Shown here in pieces: positions 11,961 through 22,085 of a DNA stretch of 64,000 nt. Source of the DNA: Torymus aiolomorphi. Taxonomy: Eukaryota; Arthropoda; Insecta; Hymenoptera; Torymidae. The DNA is taken from positions 112,546,011-112,610,010 of the forward strand of contig CM070877.1 of NCBI GenBank assembly GCA_036365515.1. Direction: 5' to 3'. The position numbers and the translations under genes are program-made. How positions within the stretch are numbered: position 1 is the first letter of the stretch; each line of letters opens with the position of its first letter. The notes under the pieces were generated by a model, which searched no databases, was not told where the DNA came from, and saw nothing but the letters and a program-made list of their open reading frames with translations.

Positions 11961-12499
11961 TCAATTCTCTCAACATATCTTGGTAAATATATAGTGCTAT
12001 GAATGATCTTATCGACACGCTAACACTATATTGTGAGTAGTTTGCTGTGAGAATGTTTTCTCGTTTACTTTACAGCTAGCATCTATCCTGCAATAATTTT
12101 CTACCCCTTTGACAGGAGTGTGGCTTTTCTGTACTTCTTCCGTTGCCAAGATATTCTTGTTGTAATTATGTTTTTGGCCTAGGGCGAAGAGCTCCTGCAG
12201 AAGACAACACGTCTTCATATAATTGTTCTTTCCTCGAGAGCGTCATTATATGACCATCATAAAGCAGGAGACTTTGAGAAACTCAACAATGGCATTACAG
12301 TGGGTAACCTTGAGTGAAGGGCTTCCTGATGCACACATCTTGGCAGCTTCATCTTTCTATAGATTATCTGTGACGATGTATTTTCGCCCCAATGCCTCTT
12401 CTTCTCGCTGGACTCGCGGCGCACCGATTCAGGCGGCCGAATGTTAATTGAATAATTCGAAAGCTAACGGGGGGGAATATTCTTTATTTGTTCCCGGGT
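11960..12499. other. No feature recognised
   Basis: Mixed-composition sequence joining the 313-bp repeat to the GC-rich island. Open frames of about 70 codons occur on both strands (12009-12218 minus and 12223-12447 plus), but neither resembles a protein family I know and neither has supporting splice or poly(A) context. Confidence 0.4.
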
Positions 12500-13830
12500 T
12501 TTGACAACTTGCGAGACCATGAGAGATGGCAACGATAGCGGAATGCTCCGTGGCGCAGAAGAAGGTAAGTGGAGAGAGACAGAGAGAGAGAGAGAGAGAG
12601 AAAGTGTAGAGAGGTAGAGTGGAGCATGAGGCGAGTTTGAATCTCGCGCGCGCGTGAGCGGTGCAGTGGCGAGGTGCGATATGGCAGCACCTCACGGGCG
12701 GCAGTGGCGTAGTCGCAATCAGGCCCCTCGTGCCGGGCTGATGCAACCCGCCGTTCTGCTGCGCGTGCGCGGAGGGAGGCTACACGGCGCGAGCGGAAAA
12801 TCGGCAGTGTCTAGACGGCAGCGTATGCGAAGAGTGGAACGAGCGGTAATTGTGAGTGTGTGCCAGAGGAAGAGGAAGAAGAGCGGTGAGGGAGAACGAG
12901 AGCCGGACGACGACGAGCAGCGGTGGCTAGAAGAGAGTTGGAGAGAGAGAGTAGCTGGGGAGCGAGGAGAAGCAGCTGGGAGATCGGCCGTCCAACCTCG
13001 TAACCGGGGCAAGGCTTCGTGCGACGGAAGGTACGTGGACAGCGGGCCCGAGAGCGGATAGTGAAGCGTGGCGAGAGTGGAGAGAGAGAGAGAGAGAGGT
13101 TCGCGGACGCGGCGATTCTTGGAATCGCGCCGCGAGAATCTTCGATTTCGCGTGGAGAAAGAGAGTAGAGAGAGAGAGAGAGAGAGTCGCGTTTAACAAT
13201 CGAGCATCGCGCGGCGATGCTTTTTGAGAGTGCGCGCATCTAACGTCGGTGGAGATAGAGAAAGAAAAGAGTGTCGCGATTAACACTCGAGCCTCGCGCG
13301 GCGATGTCTTTTTGTGGATACGTGCGTCTAACACCGGTGGAGAGAGAGAGATAGCGTGAGTCGGTTGGGGGCTCGCCTCGCGGCGATCCGGGTGAACGTG
13401 CGTGTAGAACGGTCGTAGAGAGTGAGAGAGAGAAAGAGAGATCGAGTGGCGTTTTCGGGAATCGCATTGCGGCGATCCCTTAAGTTCGTGTACACGATTT
13501 TCGCGGCGATTTAGAGCGTGGGGAGTGGAGAGAGAGAGAGAGAGAGATTCGGGGGCGCAGCGATTCTCCGAATCGCGTCGCGGCAGGTTTCAGTTTATTA
13601 GCGAGTTTCCGAGCGGTGTCGACGAGTTTCACGAGAGTGAGAAGAGTGAGTGTGTGCGTGAGAGTGGAATTGGCTACTTGTAGTAGGGATTTTCGATTTG
13701 AATAAAATAAGAGTTTACTTGAAGTTGGTGTTTGGAATATTTATTTAGCGCAGTACCCTTCCCAACCTTTTTAAGCATCGTAGCTCGCTCAGGCGTACGA
13801 CATCACAGCGGAATCTCCTTTTGGACGGTA
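12500..13830 (+). promoter_or_regulatory. CpG- and GAGA-rich island, candidate promoter/5' UTR
   Basis: This is the main GC- and CpG-rich stretch of the left half of the window, with repeated (GA)n tracts at about 12572-12602, 13080-13098, 13160-13186, 13340-13353, 13418-13443 and 13527-13548. GA tracts are binding sites for GAGA-type factors at insect promoters. Splice-donor-like AAG/GTAAGT occurs at 12566-12573 and ACG/GTAAGT near 13826. A short ATG frame (from 12531) runs into the first donor. No downstream coding exon is recognised before the retrotransposon at 19.8 kb, so this could start a long-intron gene or a noncoding RNA, or be an old LTR. Confidence 0.4.
13075..13625. repeat. Imperfect 85-90-bp periodic repeat inside the GAGA island
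   Basis: Each unit combines a (GA)n tract, a TCGCG...AATCGC segment and the core GCGGCGAT. The core recurs near 13209, 13296, 13378, 13467 and 13502, mostly 83-89 bp apart. Units are diverged, so this is an old expansion. The reading frames across it are low-complexity serine/arginine-type shadows of GA and CG dinucleotides. Confidence 0.65.
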
Positions 13831-14084
13831 AGTGTCGCGAGAAAGCGAGAGGAAGAGGGAGGAGGTTAACGATTATTATTATTTGCGGGTGTTCGGGCTC
13901 GGCGATTCGTCGCTTAAGTACACCATCGCATATCAATGGAAGTTGATCTAGTCTGTATTTATTTTAATTCACTGTGACCACTTCGTGGTCTCTTCTTTGA
14001 ATAATTATTATTTCAGTAATCTACTGCTTTCAACCATTACTATAGCTTCATTTTTTGTTTCAGGGTTTTTATTATCCTTTCAGA

Positions 14085-15165
14085 AAAAGCAGCATCTATA
14101 AGAGGCGACCGGTCAAATTTAACAGATCTATTCCTCATTCATTGATGTGGTTGATATTTACTTTGAGGATATCTTTTCAAACTTCATTTAGAAGAACATA
14201 GAAATGATAGAAATCTGCTTTTATAATGCATTTCAGGTATCTTATGTATTTTTAAGCTGATTTTATCTTTTTTTTGTAGGTATAATTTAATAAAAAGAAA
14301 AATAAGTTATGCAATTTCTCAGATTTAATTCAGACACTGCTTGTGTATTTTTTATAGAACTGTATTTTTATTTTTTTTATTAAATTACATGTACTTTCAA
14401 AAAGATAGAGTCAACTCAAATATACATGGAATGTCTGAGATGCATTACTGAAGCCGGTTTCTATCATTCTTAGTCTTTTGGATTAAGTACGGACACATCA
14501 CCTCAAAGTAAATATCGATAACATTGAATGCTCAATACACCTGCTAAATCTGACAAGTGGCTTTTATATTGTAGGAGCCGGATGAATTTTCTTATTAAGT
14601 TTTTAATTTTGTTCCGTATACTGTAGTGTAGTGTAGTGTGAGTGTGTCTGAAACTTCTATACATCAATTGCTTGTCCGGCCATAACAATAAATCTGAATA
14701 CGTGTAAAAATTGTGAAAAAAGTTATTTTAATCTGTAAAATTCAGTCGAATTGTAGTAGTTAATGAACAATGAGCTTATCCATTAACTACCAGTATTAAT
14801 TGACTTTTAGAGGTTATAGTGAACTTTTCATAATTCTGACAGGTTTCCAGAATATTTATTTAAGCATACTCTATAAATCTTTCGGACAGGCTCACACTAC
14901 ATGGCCCTTCAGATTTCATAAGAGAAAACCTATTTAATTAATTAGGCTGAAATTTACAACATGAAAAGATAAATTAATCCTGCTCCTGTAATATTATAAA
15001 AGCCACTAGTCAGATTTAGCAGGTGTACTCATCATTCAGTGTTGGCGTAAATGTGCTTAAGTATAAAAATAATAGAACTCTGCTTCTATAATGTATTTCA
15101 GGCATCGTATGTTTTTTTAAGCAAATTTCATCTTTCTAGAAGTAGGTATAATTTAATAAAAAAAA
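14085..15165. repeat. Three diverged copies of a 190-220-bp repeat
   Basis: Direct copies at 14085-14305 and 14979-15165 share TCATTCA(T/G)TG, ATAATG(C/T)ATTTCAGG and GTAGGTATAATTTAATAAAA. A partial copy at 14495-14580 lies in inverse orientation (shared ATATTTACTTTGAGG and TAGCAGGTGTA). The intervening sequence (14306-14494 and 14581-14978) is unique and AT-rich. No gene is seen here. Confidence 0.6.
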
Positions 15166-15167
15166 GA

Positions 15168-15445
15168 TATCCGTGCGATATGTAGTCCATTATTTCACCG
15201 TGTTTATCGCACTTGCTACGCTCGTGCGCTAACCTCACGGTGCGATAATGAACTGCTTAGCGCACGGATAGACGTGACAGCGGACTTAAGGCAGACAGTG
15301 TTATAAAAAATTGTACGATACTAATGCGTTAAGTAACACATTACACGCCGTGAAAGGATCCTCGCTACGCTCGGGCCTTAACTTTACGCCATGAAATAAT
15401 GGGCCACTTATCGCACTTGTATCGTAATGTATTAGTACGATAAAT
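15168..15445. repeat. Palindromic repeat, copy A
   Basis: Contains CGCTAACCTCACGGTGCGATAA, CACGGATAGACGTGACAGCGGACTT (given here in part) and TTGTACGATAC. Outer parts (CCATTATTTCA near 15189 and TGAAATAATGG near 15390) are inverted to each other. The same modules recur at 17281-17480, partly inverted. It is probably a decayed palindromic DNA element; ends were not resolved. Confidence 0.55.
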
Positions 15446-16029
15446 TTTTTATCGATATTTATTCATTAATTAAAAAAACCTCTTTCAATTCATTGGCCCG
15501 TAGTTTCCTCAACCTTAATATGTTGATTCTTGTAATTAATATTTAATAACGAAATTTATAAATCTACGACTACAAAGAATTTTGAAGCGATTAAGTCATT
15601 GTTACTCCTGTAACCGTTGGATATACAAAAATCAATTTTCATTTTTCAATTTTTTCCTAAAAAACTAACCAACAAAATGAATTAAAACATGACAGATTAT
15701 ATTTATTTATATTATCCATTATCATGATTTTTCTCAAAAAAAATTGGCCGTTTAGTTTGGGAGTTATAAGTATCTAAAAAAAAAACACGTTACTGTTAAT
15801 AATTTTTTTAGAAAATATAGGTATTTTAATTCTCTTTCGAACGCTACCCATCCGATTCGAATAACTCGATCCTATCATTAAAAAAAAAAATCAAAAAGCA
15901 GTTTTGAGAAAAATCGAAAATTTGAAAAAAAAAAACAAAAACACATCGCCCCAATAAAAAAAAACAGATTTTGACCGGAAAATGAGACCTGCCCGGTCAA
16001 AATTGACCGAGTAGAAATTGAGATCTAGG

Positions 16030-16104
<75 letters not shown>

Positions 16105-16590
16105 TTTTCAAAAACCATGTATTTTGATTCCTAACATCTCGGAACACAATTATAACATGTTTTTACAACAACTCAAAAATTTAATGTTACAAAGCTTCCT
16201 CTAGGAGGAAGCAAAATGCTTAATTGAGAAATAAATGAAATCTATGAATTCGTTTTTGAATTCGAATTGTCTACTTTAGTAGCAAGCAGGGTCAAACCTT
16301 TCTTATTATAATAATTGTTGTAAAATTATATATATTAAGGAAGTCCATACCAACAAATTGTCAATTTCTGTACCAAGACTGATACCTCGATTTTTTTTCT
16401 ATCTATTTTATAGCTACAATTTTATTAAAGTAAAATTTCTTTTTTTAGTTGGATTAAATAAAGTGTAAATAAATTAAAATAAAATAATTAACTTCTTTAG
16501 TAAGGTCGTATTTCAGAAAGAAGTTTATATATATCGCTGTTGATATATATATATATATTTTTTTTTTAATATATCAGTAATTTTATTTCA
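15446..16590. repeat. AT-rich stretch with AC microsatellite at 16031-16102
   Basis: The (AC)n tract spans 72 bp with no interruption. The rest is AT-rich single-copy sequence with homopolymer runs and no recognisable exon or RNA gene. Confidence 0.85.
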
Positions 16591-16700
16591 GGTGGGGGGC
16601 TTCGCCCCCCACACCCCCCTGAGTGGGGGCTTCGCTCCCTACACCCCCACCAGGGGCTCCTGCCCCTGGACCCCGCCCTGCGCCCCACATCAAACCCGCC
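16591..16700. other. GC-rich patch of consecutive hairpins
   Basis: Three hairpins follow one another: GTGGGGGGC-TTC-GCCCCCCAC (16592-16612), an imperfect second around GGGGGCTTCGCTCCC (from 16624), and CAGGGGC-TCCT-GCCCCTG (16651-16668). The patch is sharply different in composition from its AT-rich surroundings. It follows a pyrimidine tract ending in CAG. I do not recognise a gene; it may be a small inserted repeat of foreign composition. Confidence 0.6.
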
Positions 16701-17280
16701 ATACCTCATTACCTACCAACAACAAACTTTATTGTTTCTTTTATTTTGTTTTATTTAGATGGGACATTTCAACATAATAACTATATCCTCAAGGATTTTC
16801 ATTCATGGTCACAAAATCATTTCGTAGATTCATTCTTCATCGAATATCATTTAATGTGTGATATCAGGATTATGGTTACGAGTCGTGAGGATGGAATATT
16901 ATATTTGCTTATTCTTTGGCTCAATTTTATATTTAATCAAACATTTAATCTTTGTTTTTTAATTTTATTTTTAAGGTTTAAACTTGAAGAACTTCTGTTA
17001 ATCACATTGTTAATAGAAGATTAGATTATATACAATATTAGCTGCCTGTCTACGACCAAGTTTTAGAAAAAAATAATTTGTTTCTTGGGCCAACTTAGAA
17101 TAATTTTAAGTAAAAAAACATTTAGGGATTTAATCTTTTAATTTTTGTTACTTCAACATCAATTTATATTTCTTATTATATATTTTTAATAGTGTTTTAG
17201 TTTACATAATATTTGGCAGTTTGTAAACAATAGATATTTCTTTTTTTTAAATTATGTTTTCAATGTGTTTATCTCATTTT
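16701..17280. other. No feature recognised
   Basis: AT-rich sequence without a supported exon, RNA gene or repeat boundary. Open frames near the left end extend from the GC-rich patch and do not resemble a known protein. Confidence 0.45.
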
Positions 17281-17480
17281 ATAGCACAGTGTGACCTAAG
17301 TCCGCACTTAAGTCACGCCTACCCGTGACTTAAGTAGTCGATTATTGCACCGTGAGGTTAGCGCGCGAGCGTAACGAGTGGACTGATTATGGACTGATTA
17401 AGGTACGGATAGGCGTGACAGCGGACTTTGGTAAACGTGCTATAAAATATCGTACGATACATGTGATTTCGGTGGCAGTA
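17281..17480. repeat. Palindromic repeat, copy B
   Basis: Related to 15168-15445: it carries the inverted form of the CCTCACGGTGC module (GCACCGTGAGGTTAGCGCGC) and the direct form GGATAGGCGTGACAGCGGAC followed by CGTACGATAC. Its first part, TAAGTCCGCACTTAAGTCACGCC, is itself inverted to that module. It is likely a second member of the same palindromic element family. Confidence 0.55.
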
Positions 17481-17639
17481 TCGTAATGTACTATTTTAAC
17501 ATTGTAATTAAATGTAATTTTATATCTTATGATTATATTTTTGTAATTATATGATCTTTCGAATGTTATATTGATTTTTGCGATATTATTTAAAGCTATT
17601 GCATTGAATAATTCTTTGTCAAATCGAATCATGTTAAAT

Positions 17640-19415
17640 AATCGAAAATTGAATATGTAAAGTGTCGTATTTATATGTTTAGATAATCAGGATTGATTGT
17701 ACATTAAAATATTAATTGGGGAAAAGTTTTGTTTAGATGTTATCCATACTTATATCTTTTGCATTTAATATTTTTGTGTAAAGTCAAATCGTTGAAATAA
17801 GCGAAAATCGTCCATTTTATGTATGTTTTGGCGTTAAAAATTGTTTGTTTGGATTTAACTCGTCGGGAATTGATTGTAAAAAAAAATGTTTAATAGGAAA
17901 AAGTTTTGTTTTAATTATCTATAACTTTTACATTCAACATTTTTGTGTAAAATCAAATCCTGTCAAGTTATAGCCGAAAATCGTCCATTTTATGTATATT
18001 TAGACGTTAAAAATCGTTTTTATGAATTCAACTCGTCAGGAATTGATTGTACAAAAAAAATGTTTAACAGAAAAAAGTTTTGTTTTAATATTATCTATAA
18101 CTTTTATATTTAACATTATTGTCTAAAATCAAATCCTGTAAAGAAATAGCAAAAAAACGACTATTTTTGATGATTTTAGTGGTTTTTTCGCTATTCCATT
18201 GTTAAATATTGTTCATAGAAAACAATTTTCCATGTAAAAAAGACGTGTTTTAATTACTTTTAGCAGATGCATTTGTTGTTTTTTGTAATTTTGTTCACAT
18301 TATGTTCAAAAATCAATTTTTTCAAATTTTTATTTGTTCTGGCGTTTTTTTATTTGTTGATCGATTCGGCTCGATATAAGACTGGAGCTTACTTATAATT
18401 AGACGAGTATCTGGGCCAAAATTCGTTAAGATCTATTGGAAATTCGCTGAGGTATTCCATAAACTTGACTACATACGAACGGACATACACACATACACCA
18501 TAAAAAACGCCTAAAATGAACTAATTCTGGGTAAAAAATAGTTTTTATGCAACAAATTGTTCGTTTTTGAAGTGTTACAATTTTCGCTCTAGTGAAAATA
18601 TAAGGCTCTCCCGAGAAGCGGTCGTGCCTAAAAAATCGTTTTTATAAGTTTAGTTCGTCTGGGTCTGATTGTACATGAAAATGTTAAATGGGACAAATAT
18701 TATCTATAACTTTTGTTTGTATAAAATCAAATCCTGCTACGTTATAAACGAAAATCGGCGATTTTAGGTATATTTAGGCATTAAAAATCGTTTCTTTGGA
18801 TTTAACTCGTCAGGAATTGGTCGTAGCAAAAAATGTTCAATATAAAAAAGTTTTGTTTTAATATTATCTATAACTTCTGTATTTAACATTTTTGCGCAAA
18901 TTCAAATCCTGTGAAGAAATAGTAAAAAAACGAATATTTTTGATGATTTTAGCGATTTTTCCGCTATTACATTGTTAAATATTGTTCATAGAAAAAAATG
19001 TTCAAAGTAAAAAAGACGTCTTTTAATTAGTTTTAGCAGATGCATTTGTTCTTTTTGACTTAAATTTAATTTTGTTCACCGTATGCTCAAAAATCGATTT
19101 TTTCAAATTTTTATTTGCTCTGGCGTTTTTTTATTTGTCGATCGATTTGGCTCGGTAGAGAACTGTCAGTTACTTATAATTAGACGAGTATATTCCCCAA
19201 AGCCCGTTTGGATCCGTCGCAATTTCGCTGAGATAATCGGGTTACTTGATCACACACATACGTACAGACATACATACGTCTCTGAAAACGCTTAAAATGT
19301 ATTTCTTTTGGGTAGAAAATAGTTTTTATGTTGTAAATTTTCAGAATTTGAAGTGTTACAATTTTCGCCCTGACGAAAATATAAGGCTCTCCCGAGAAGC
19401 GGTCGTGCCTAAAAA
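17640..19415. repeat. Old repeat family with about 150-175-bp internal periodicity, left block
   Basis: Motifs AACTCGTC(A/G)GGAATTG, AAAAAGTTTTGTTTTAAT, CAAATCCTGT and GCCGAAAATCG recur in order. AACTCGTC-type sites lie near 17855, 18029, 18653 and 18804. Two sub-blocks end with the same terminus, ATAAGGCTCTCCCGAGAAGC followed by GGTCGTGCCTA (near 18600-18632 and 19380-19412). A third block with the same terminus lies beyond the retrotransposon at 26560-27880. No coding capacity is seen. Confidence 0.75.
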
Positions 19416-19560
19416 ATGGTTTTTAAATCATAATATTTATTTATATTTTAACATTAAAAGCCATTTATTTCCATAATTAAATTAGCAGATGAGATCTCAC
19501 AGATATTATATGTTTTAAAATTGTATGAATAATTCATATGAGAACTATATGCAATTTTAT

Positions 19561-19792
19561 ATCGTCGACTGAGAGGTGAAAGACGACAATTCATCAAAGT
19601 GGTCGTCCGGTTTCTTAGCGCTCAGTCGAATTGTCTGGTTTCTTTGCGCTTGACCAAGTTGTTTGGTTTCTTAACTCTTGAGCGAGTTGTCTGGTTTTTT
19701 GCGCTTGACCAAGTTGTCTGGTTTCTTAGCGCTAGACCGAGTTTTTTTTAGTGCTCAGCCGAATTGTCGTCTTTCATCTCTCAGTCGACGAT
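19561..19792. mobile_element. 232-bp MITE with internal 28-30-bp tandem repeats
   Basis: The 31-bp terminal inverted repeats start ATCGTCGACTGAGAGGTGAA and end with the complement (two mismatches seen). Inside are about five units of GT(C/T)TGGTTTCTT(A/T)GCGCT(T/C)GACC-type sequence, alternating with GAGTT/AAGTT. The target duplication is unclear (possibly AT). A retrotransposon begins nine bases downstream. No protein is encoded. Confidence 0.75.
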
Positions 19793-19800
19793 ATGACATT

Positions 19801-20071
19801 TGTTGCGGATTGGTAAATTTTGGCAGCTAGAAAATACTCGAGCAGTGACCGCGCCCTCTGACGCTGTGGCGACGAGTTAATAGGGACGAGGCGACACGCG
19901 AAGCGGGGACACGCCAGACGTGCACGAACAGTGCCCGAGAGCACTGGAGAAGTTTTGGCTCCATGTATTAAATAAGAACGTACTTAACTGAACTAAATAA
20001 ATCACCTCCAATCTCTTTTATTTACAAGAGTGTATTTTATTTCTGGCCCAACCCTTCAAGAATCGACAAAA
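19801..20071 (+). repeat. BEL/Pao 5' LTR
   Basis: Begins TGTTGCGGATTGG and ends near AATCGACAAAA. If the terminal inverted motif TGTTG/CAACA is used the end is at 20068; the target duplication favours 20071. It matches the 3' LTR except at seven positions. AATAAA lies at about 19997. Confidence 0.93.
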
Positions 20072-20074
20072 TAT

Positions 20075-20092
20075 TGGCGACCGTGACAGGAC
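20075..20092 (+). other. Primer-binding site
   Basis: TGGCGACCGTGACAGGAC starts three bases after the LTR. The TGG start and GACCGTGAC core are typical of LTR-element primer sites complementary to a tRNA 3' end. The priming tRNA was not identified. Confidence 0.8.
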
Positions 20093-20145
20093 TATTTCGA
20101 ATGTGTCGATGAAAGTGTGTTGGTGTTAGTTCTTGTTTGTGAGTA

Positions 20146-22062
20146 TTGAATGATATTTGTGGAGAAATAGAGGTGTTGAAAAGACAAAGGAAAAGTCTTC
20201 GAACCAGCTTTACAAAGGCGCATAACGCGTTTTTGTCAACATTTGAAAGTGGCTCGAGAGAAGGAAAATTAGTCGCTTTCCAATTATTAGAAAATAAGAT
20301 GGCGGAGTTAGATACAGCACATGCAGCTTTCAATAAGGTTTTATTTGAATCAGAGACAGTAGATGAGGAAATTACCAAAGAAATGGAATCAGATGATAGT
20401 TATAAAACTCATTATTTGGCAGCAAAATTGAAAATGTGTGAATTCTCGGAAAAGGAAAGTGATCGAACGTCTAGCATCGCTAACTCAAACGCCAGCGGCG
20501 ACAACGCGATAGAGACACTGAAAAAACAGAGAAGAAATCTCCGAGCTAGTTTTACAAAAGTACATGCTGCGTTAACGGCGAAATTGGACAGTGGTTCGAG
20601 AGAAGAAAAATTGGTCGCTTTTCAATTTTTAGAAACTAAGATGGTGGAGCTAGACGCGGTACACGAGGCTTTCAACAAGGTTTTATTTGAGTCGCAGATG
20701 CCTGATGAAGAAATCGCCAAAGAAATTGAAACGGATGAAGGCTATAAAACATCCTACTTGACAGCAAAGCTTAAAATGTCTGACCTCTTGGAAACAGCGA
20801 GTGAGCGGACTCTAGGCGTCACAACAAACCTCTCGGCTCCGGTTCCAAGAAAAAAAATGAAGCTGCCGACCATAGAACTACCGAAGTTCACTGGAAGTAT
20901 AAAGGAGTGGCTTCCATTTTGGAGCGTTTTTCGAAAAATACACGAAGATGCGTCAATACGCAAAGAGGACAAATTTCAGTACCTCATACAAGCTACTGTT
21001 GCGGAGTCACGGGCGTATTCCGTCGTGAGCAGTTTCCCCCCTACCGCGGAGAATTACGACGCAGTCATGACGAGTCTCAAAAATCGTTTCGGTCGCGATG
21101 ATGTTATAACCGAGTTTTACGTCCGCGAGTTACTGAGACTCGTACTCCAAAATGCTGCCAATGGAGAGAAAAGAACGACGCTCGCGAGTATCTACGACAA
21201 GATCGAGTCGTACATCCGCGCTCTCAATACACTTGGCGTGGCGACGGACAAGTGTGCCGCGATGTTATACCCGCTGGTAGAATCCTCGCTCCCAGAGGAA
21301 GTGCTTCGCGCTTGGCAACGGAACGGTTCTCGGGACCTTGCGGAGGCAACGGATGCAAACGATCAGCCCCAGACAAAAGATCGTTTGACAAAACTCCTAG
21401 AGTTTTTAGAAACGGAGGTTGAGAACCAAGAGAGAATCGACATGGCTTTGAGTGGTTTCGGACTACCGTCGGAGGCAGCGAAGTCAAAGAGGACGAAGGA
21501 CAAGGCGGCGACAACAGGTGAGCCAGCGAGCGCCAGCGCCCTCTTGACGAAGGAAGAGAGACCACAGCAATGCGTATTCTGTCGAGGTAACCACGAGAGT
21601 CCGGACTGCGATGTTGCGCGAAAGATGACTTTAAGCGAACGTAGAAACAACGTGAAGAGGGAGGAAGCATGTTTTAGTTGTTTAAAACGGGGGCATATAG
21701 CCGAGAAGTGTAGAGTCAGGGCTAAATGTAGTTGGTGTGGCCGAAAACATGAGTTATTCATGTGCACGGAATTTTCTGATAATGCAGACGGTGCGAACAA
21801 AACGATAGTAAATAAAACCGTTGAGAACAGTTTAACCGCGTATTCCACTTCCACAATTTATTTACAAACTCTACGAGTGAAAATCTATTCAGATTCACGA
21901 GAAAAAATAGTAAGAGCTATTCTCGACACTGGATCTCAACGGTCTTATATACGAGCAGACGTAGCAAAAGAATTACAATATTCACCTTGCAGTGATATTG
22001 AGGTGACGCATTCACTTTTCGGCGGCGTGAAGGGACAGACGGAAAACACGATATCTTTCTAG
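20146..22062 (+). CDS. BEL/Pao Gag and start of protease (638 codons)
   Basis: Structural Gag protein of the element, which packages element RNA in cytoplasmic particles. The open frame begins after a stop at 20140-20142 and has no ATG until codon 52 (20299), so the true start is missing or shifted. Residues about 8-100 and 122-214 are an internal tandem duplication, roughly 60 of 93 positions identical. A DUF1759-like domain follows (about 240-440; LPKFTGS...W..FW..F). Three zinc knuckles lie at about 474-541: CX2CX3HX4C, CX2CX4HX4C and CX2CX3HX4C. The aspartic protease active site LDTGSQ is at about 592. The frame ends at 22060-22062, and homologous sequence continues in another frame just downstream, so the protease is broken. 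Confidence 0.92.
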   Translation: MNDICGEIEVLKRQRKSLRTSFTKAHNAFLSTFESGSREGKLVAFQLLENKMAELDTAHAAFNKVLFESETVDEEITKEMESDDSYKTHYLAAKLKMCEFSEKESDRTSSIANSNASGDNAIETLKKQRRNLRASFTKVHAALTAKLDSGSREEKLVAFQFLETKMVELDAVHEAFNKVLFESQMPDEEIAKEIETDEGYKTSYLTAKLKMSDLLETASERTLGVTTNLSAPVPRKKMKLPTIELPKFTGSIKEWLPFWSVFRKIHEDASIRKEDKFQYLIQATVAESRAYSVVSSFPPTAENYDAVMTSLKNRFGRDDVITEFYVRELLRLVLQNAANGEKRTTLASIYDKIESYIRALNTLGVATDKCAAMLYPLVESSLPEEVLRAWQRNGSRDLAEATDANDQPQTKDRLTKLLEFLETEVENQERIDMALSGFGLPSEAAKSKRTKDKAATTGEPASASALLTKEERPQQCVFCRGNHESPDCDVARKMTLSERRNNVKREEACFSCLKRGHIAEKCRVRAKCSWCGRKHELFMCTEFSDNADGANKTIVNKTVENSLTAYSTSTIYLQTLRVKIYSDSREKIVRAILDTGSQRSYIRADVAKELQYSPCSDIEVTHSLFGGVKGQTENTISF

Positions 22063-22085
22063 CGCGATTAGCAAATCTTGACGGG

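Noticed and set aside
10561..12018. Recurring minus-strand open frames of 72-99 codons
   Set aside because: They recur because the 313-bp units are near-identical; the diverged first unit lacks the frame, and no homology is seen.
12654..13467. Open frames of 97-142 codons in the CpG/GAGA island
   Set aside because: Arg/Ser/Leu-rich low-complexity translations on both strands; composition effect, no domain.
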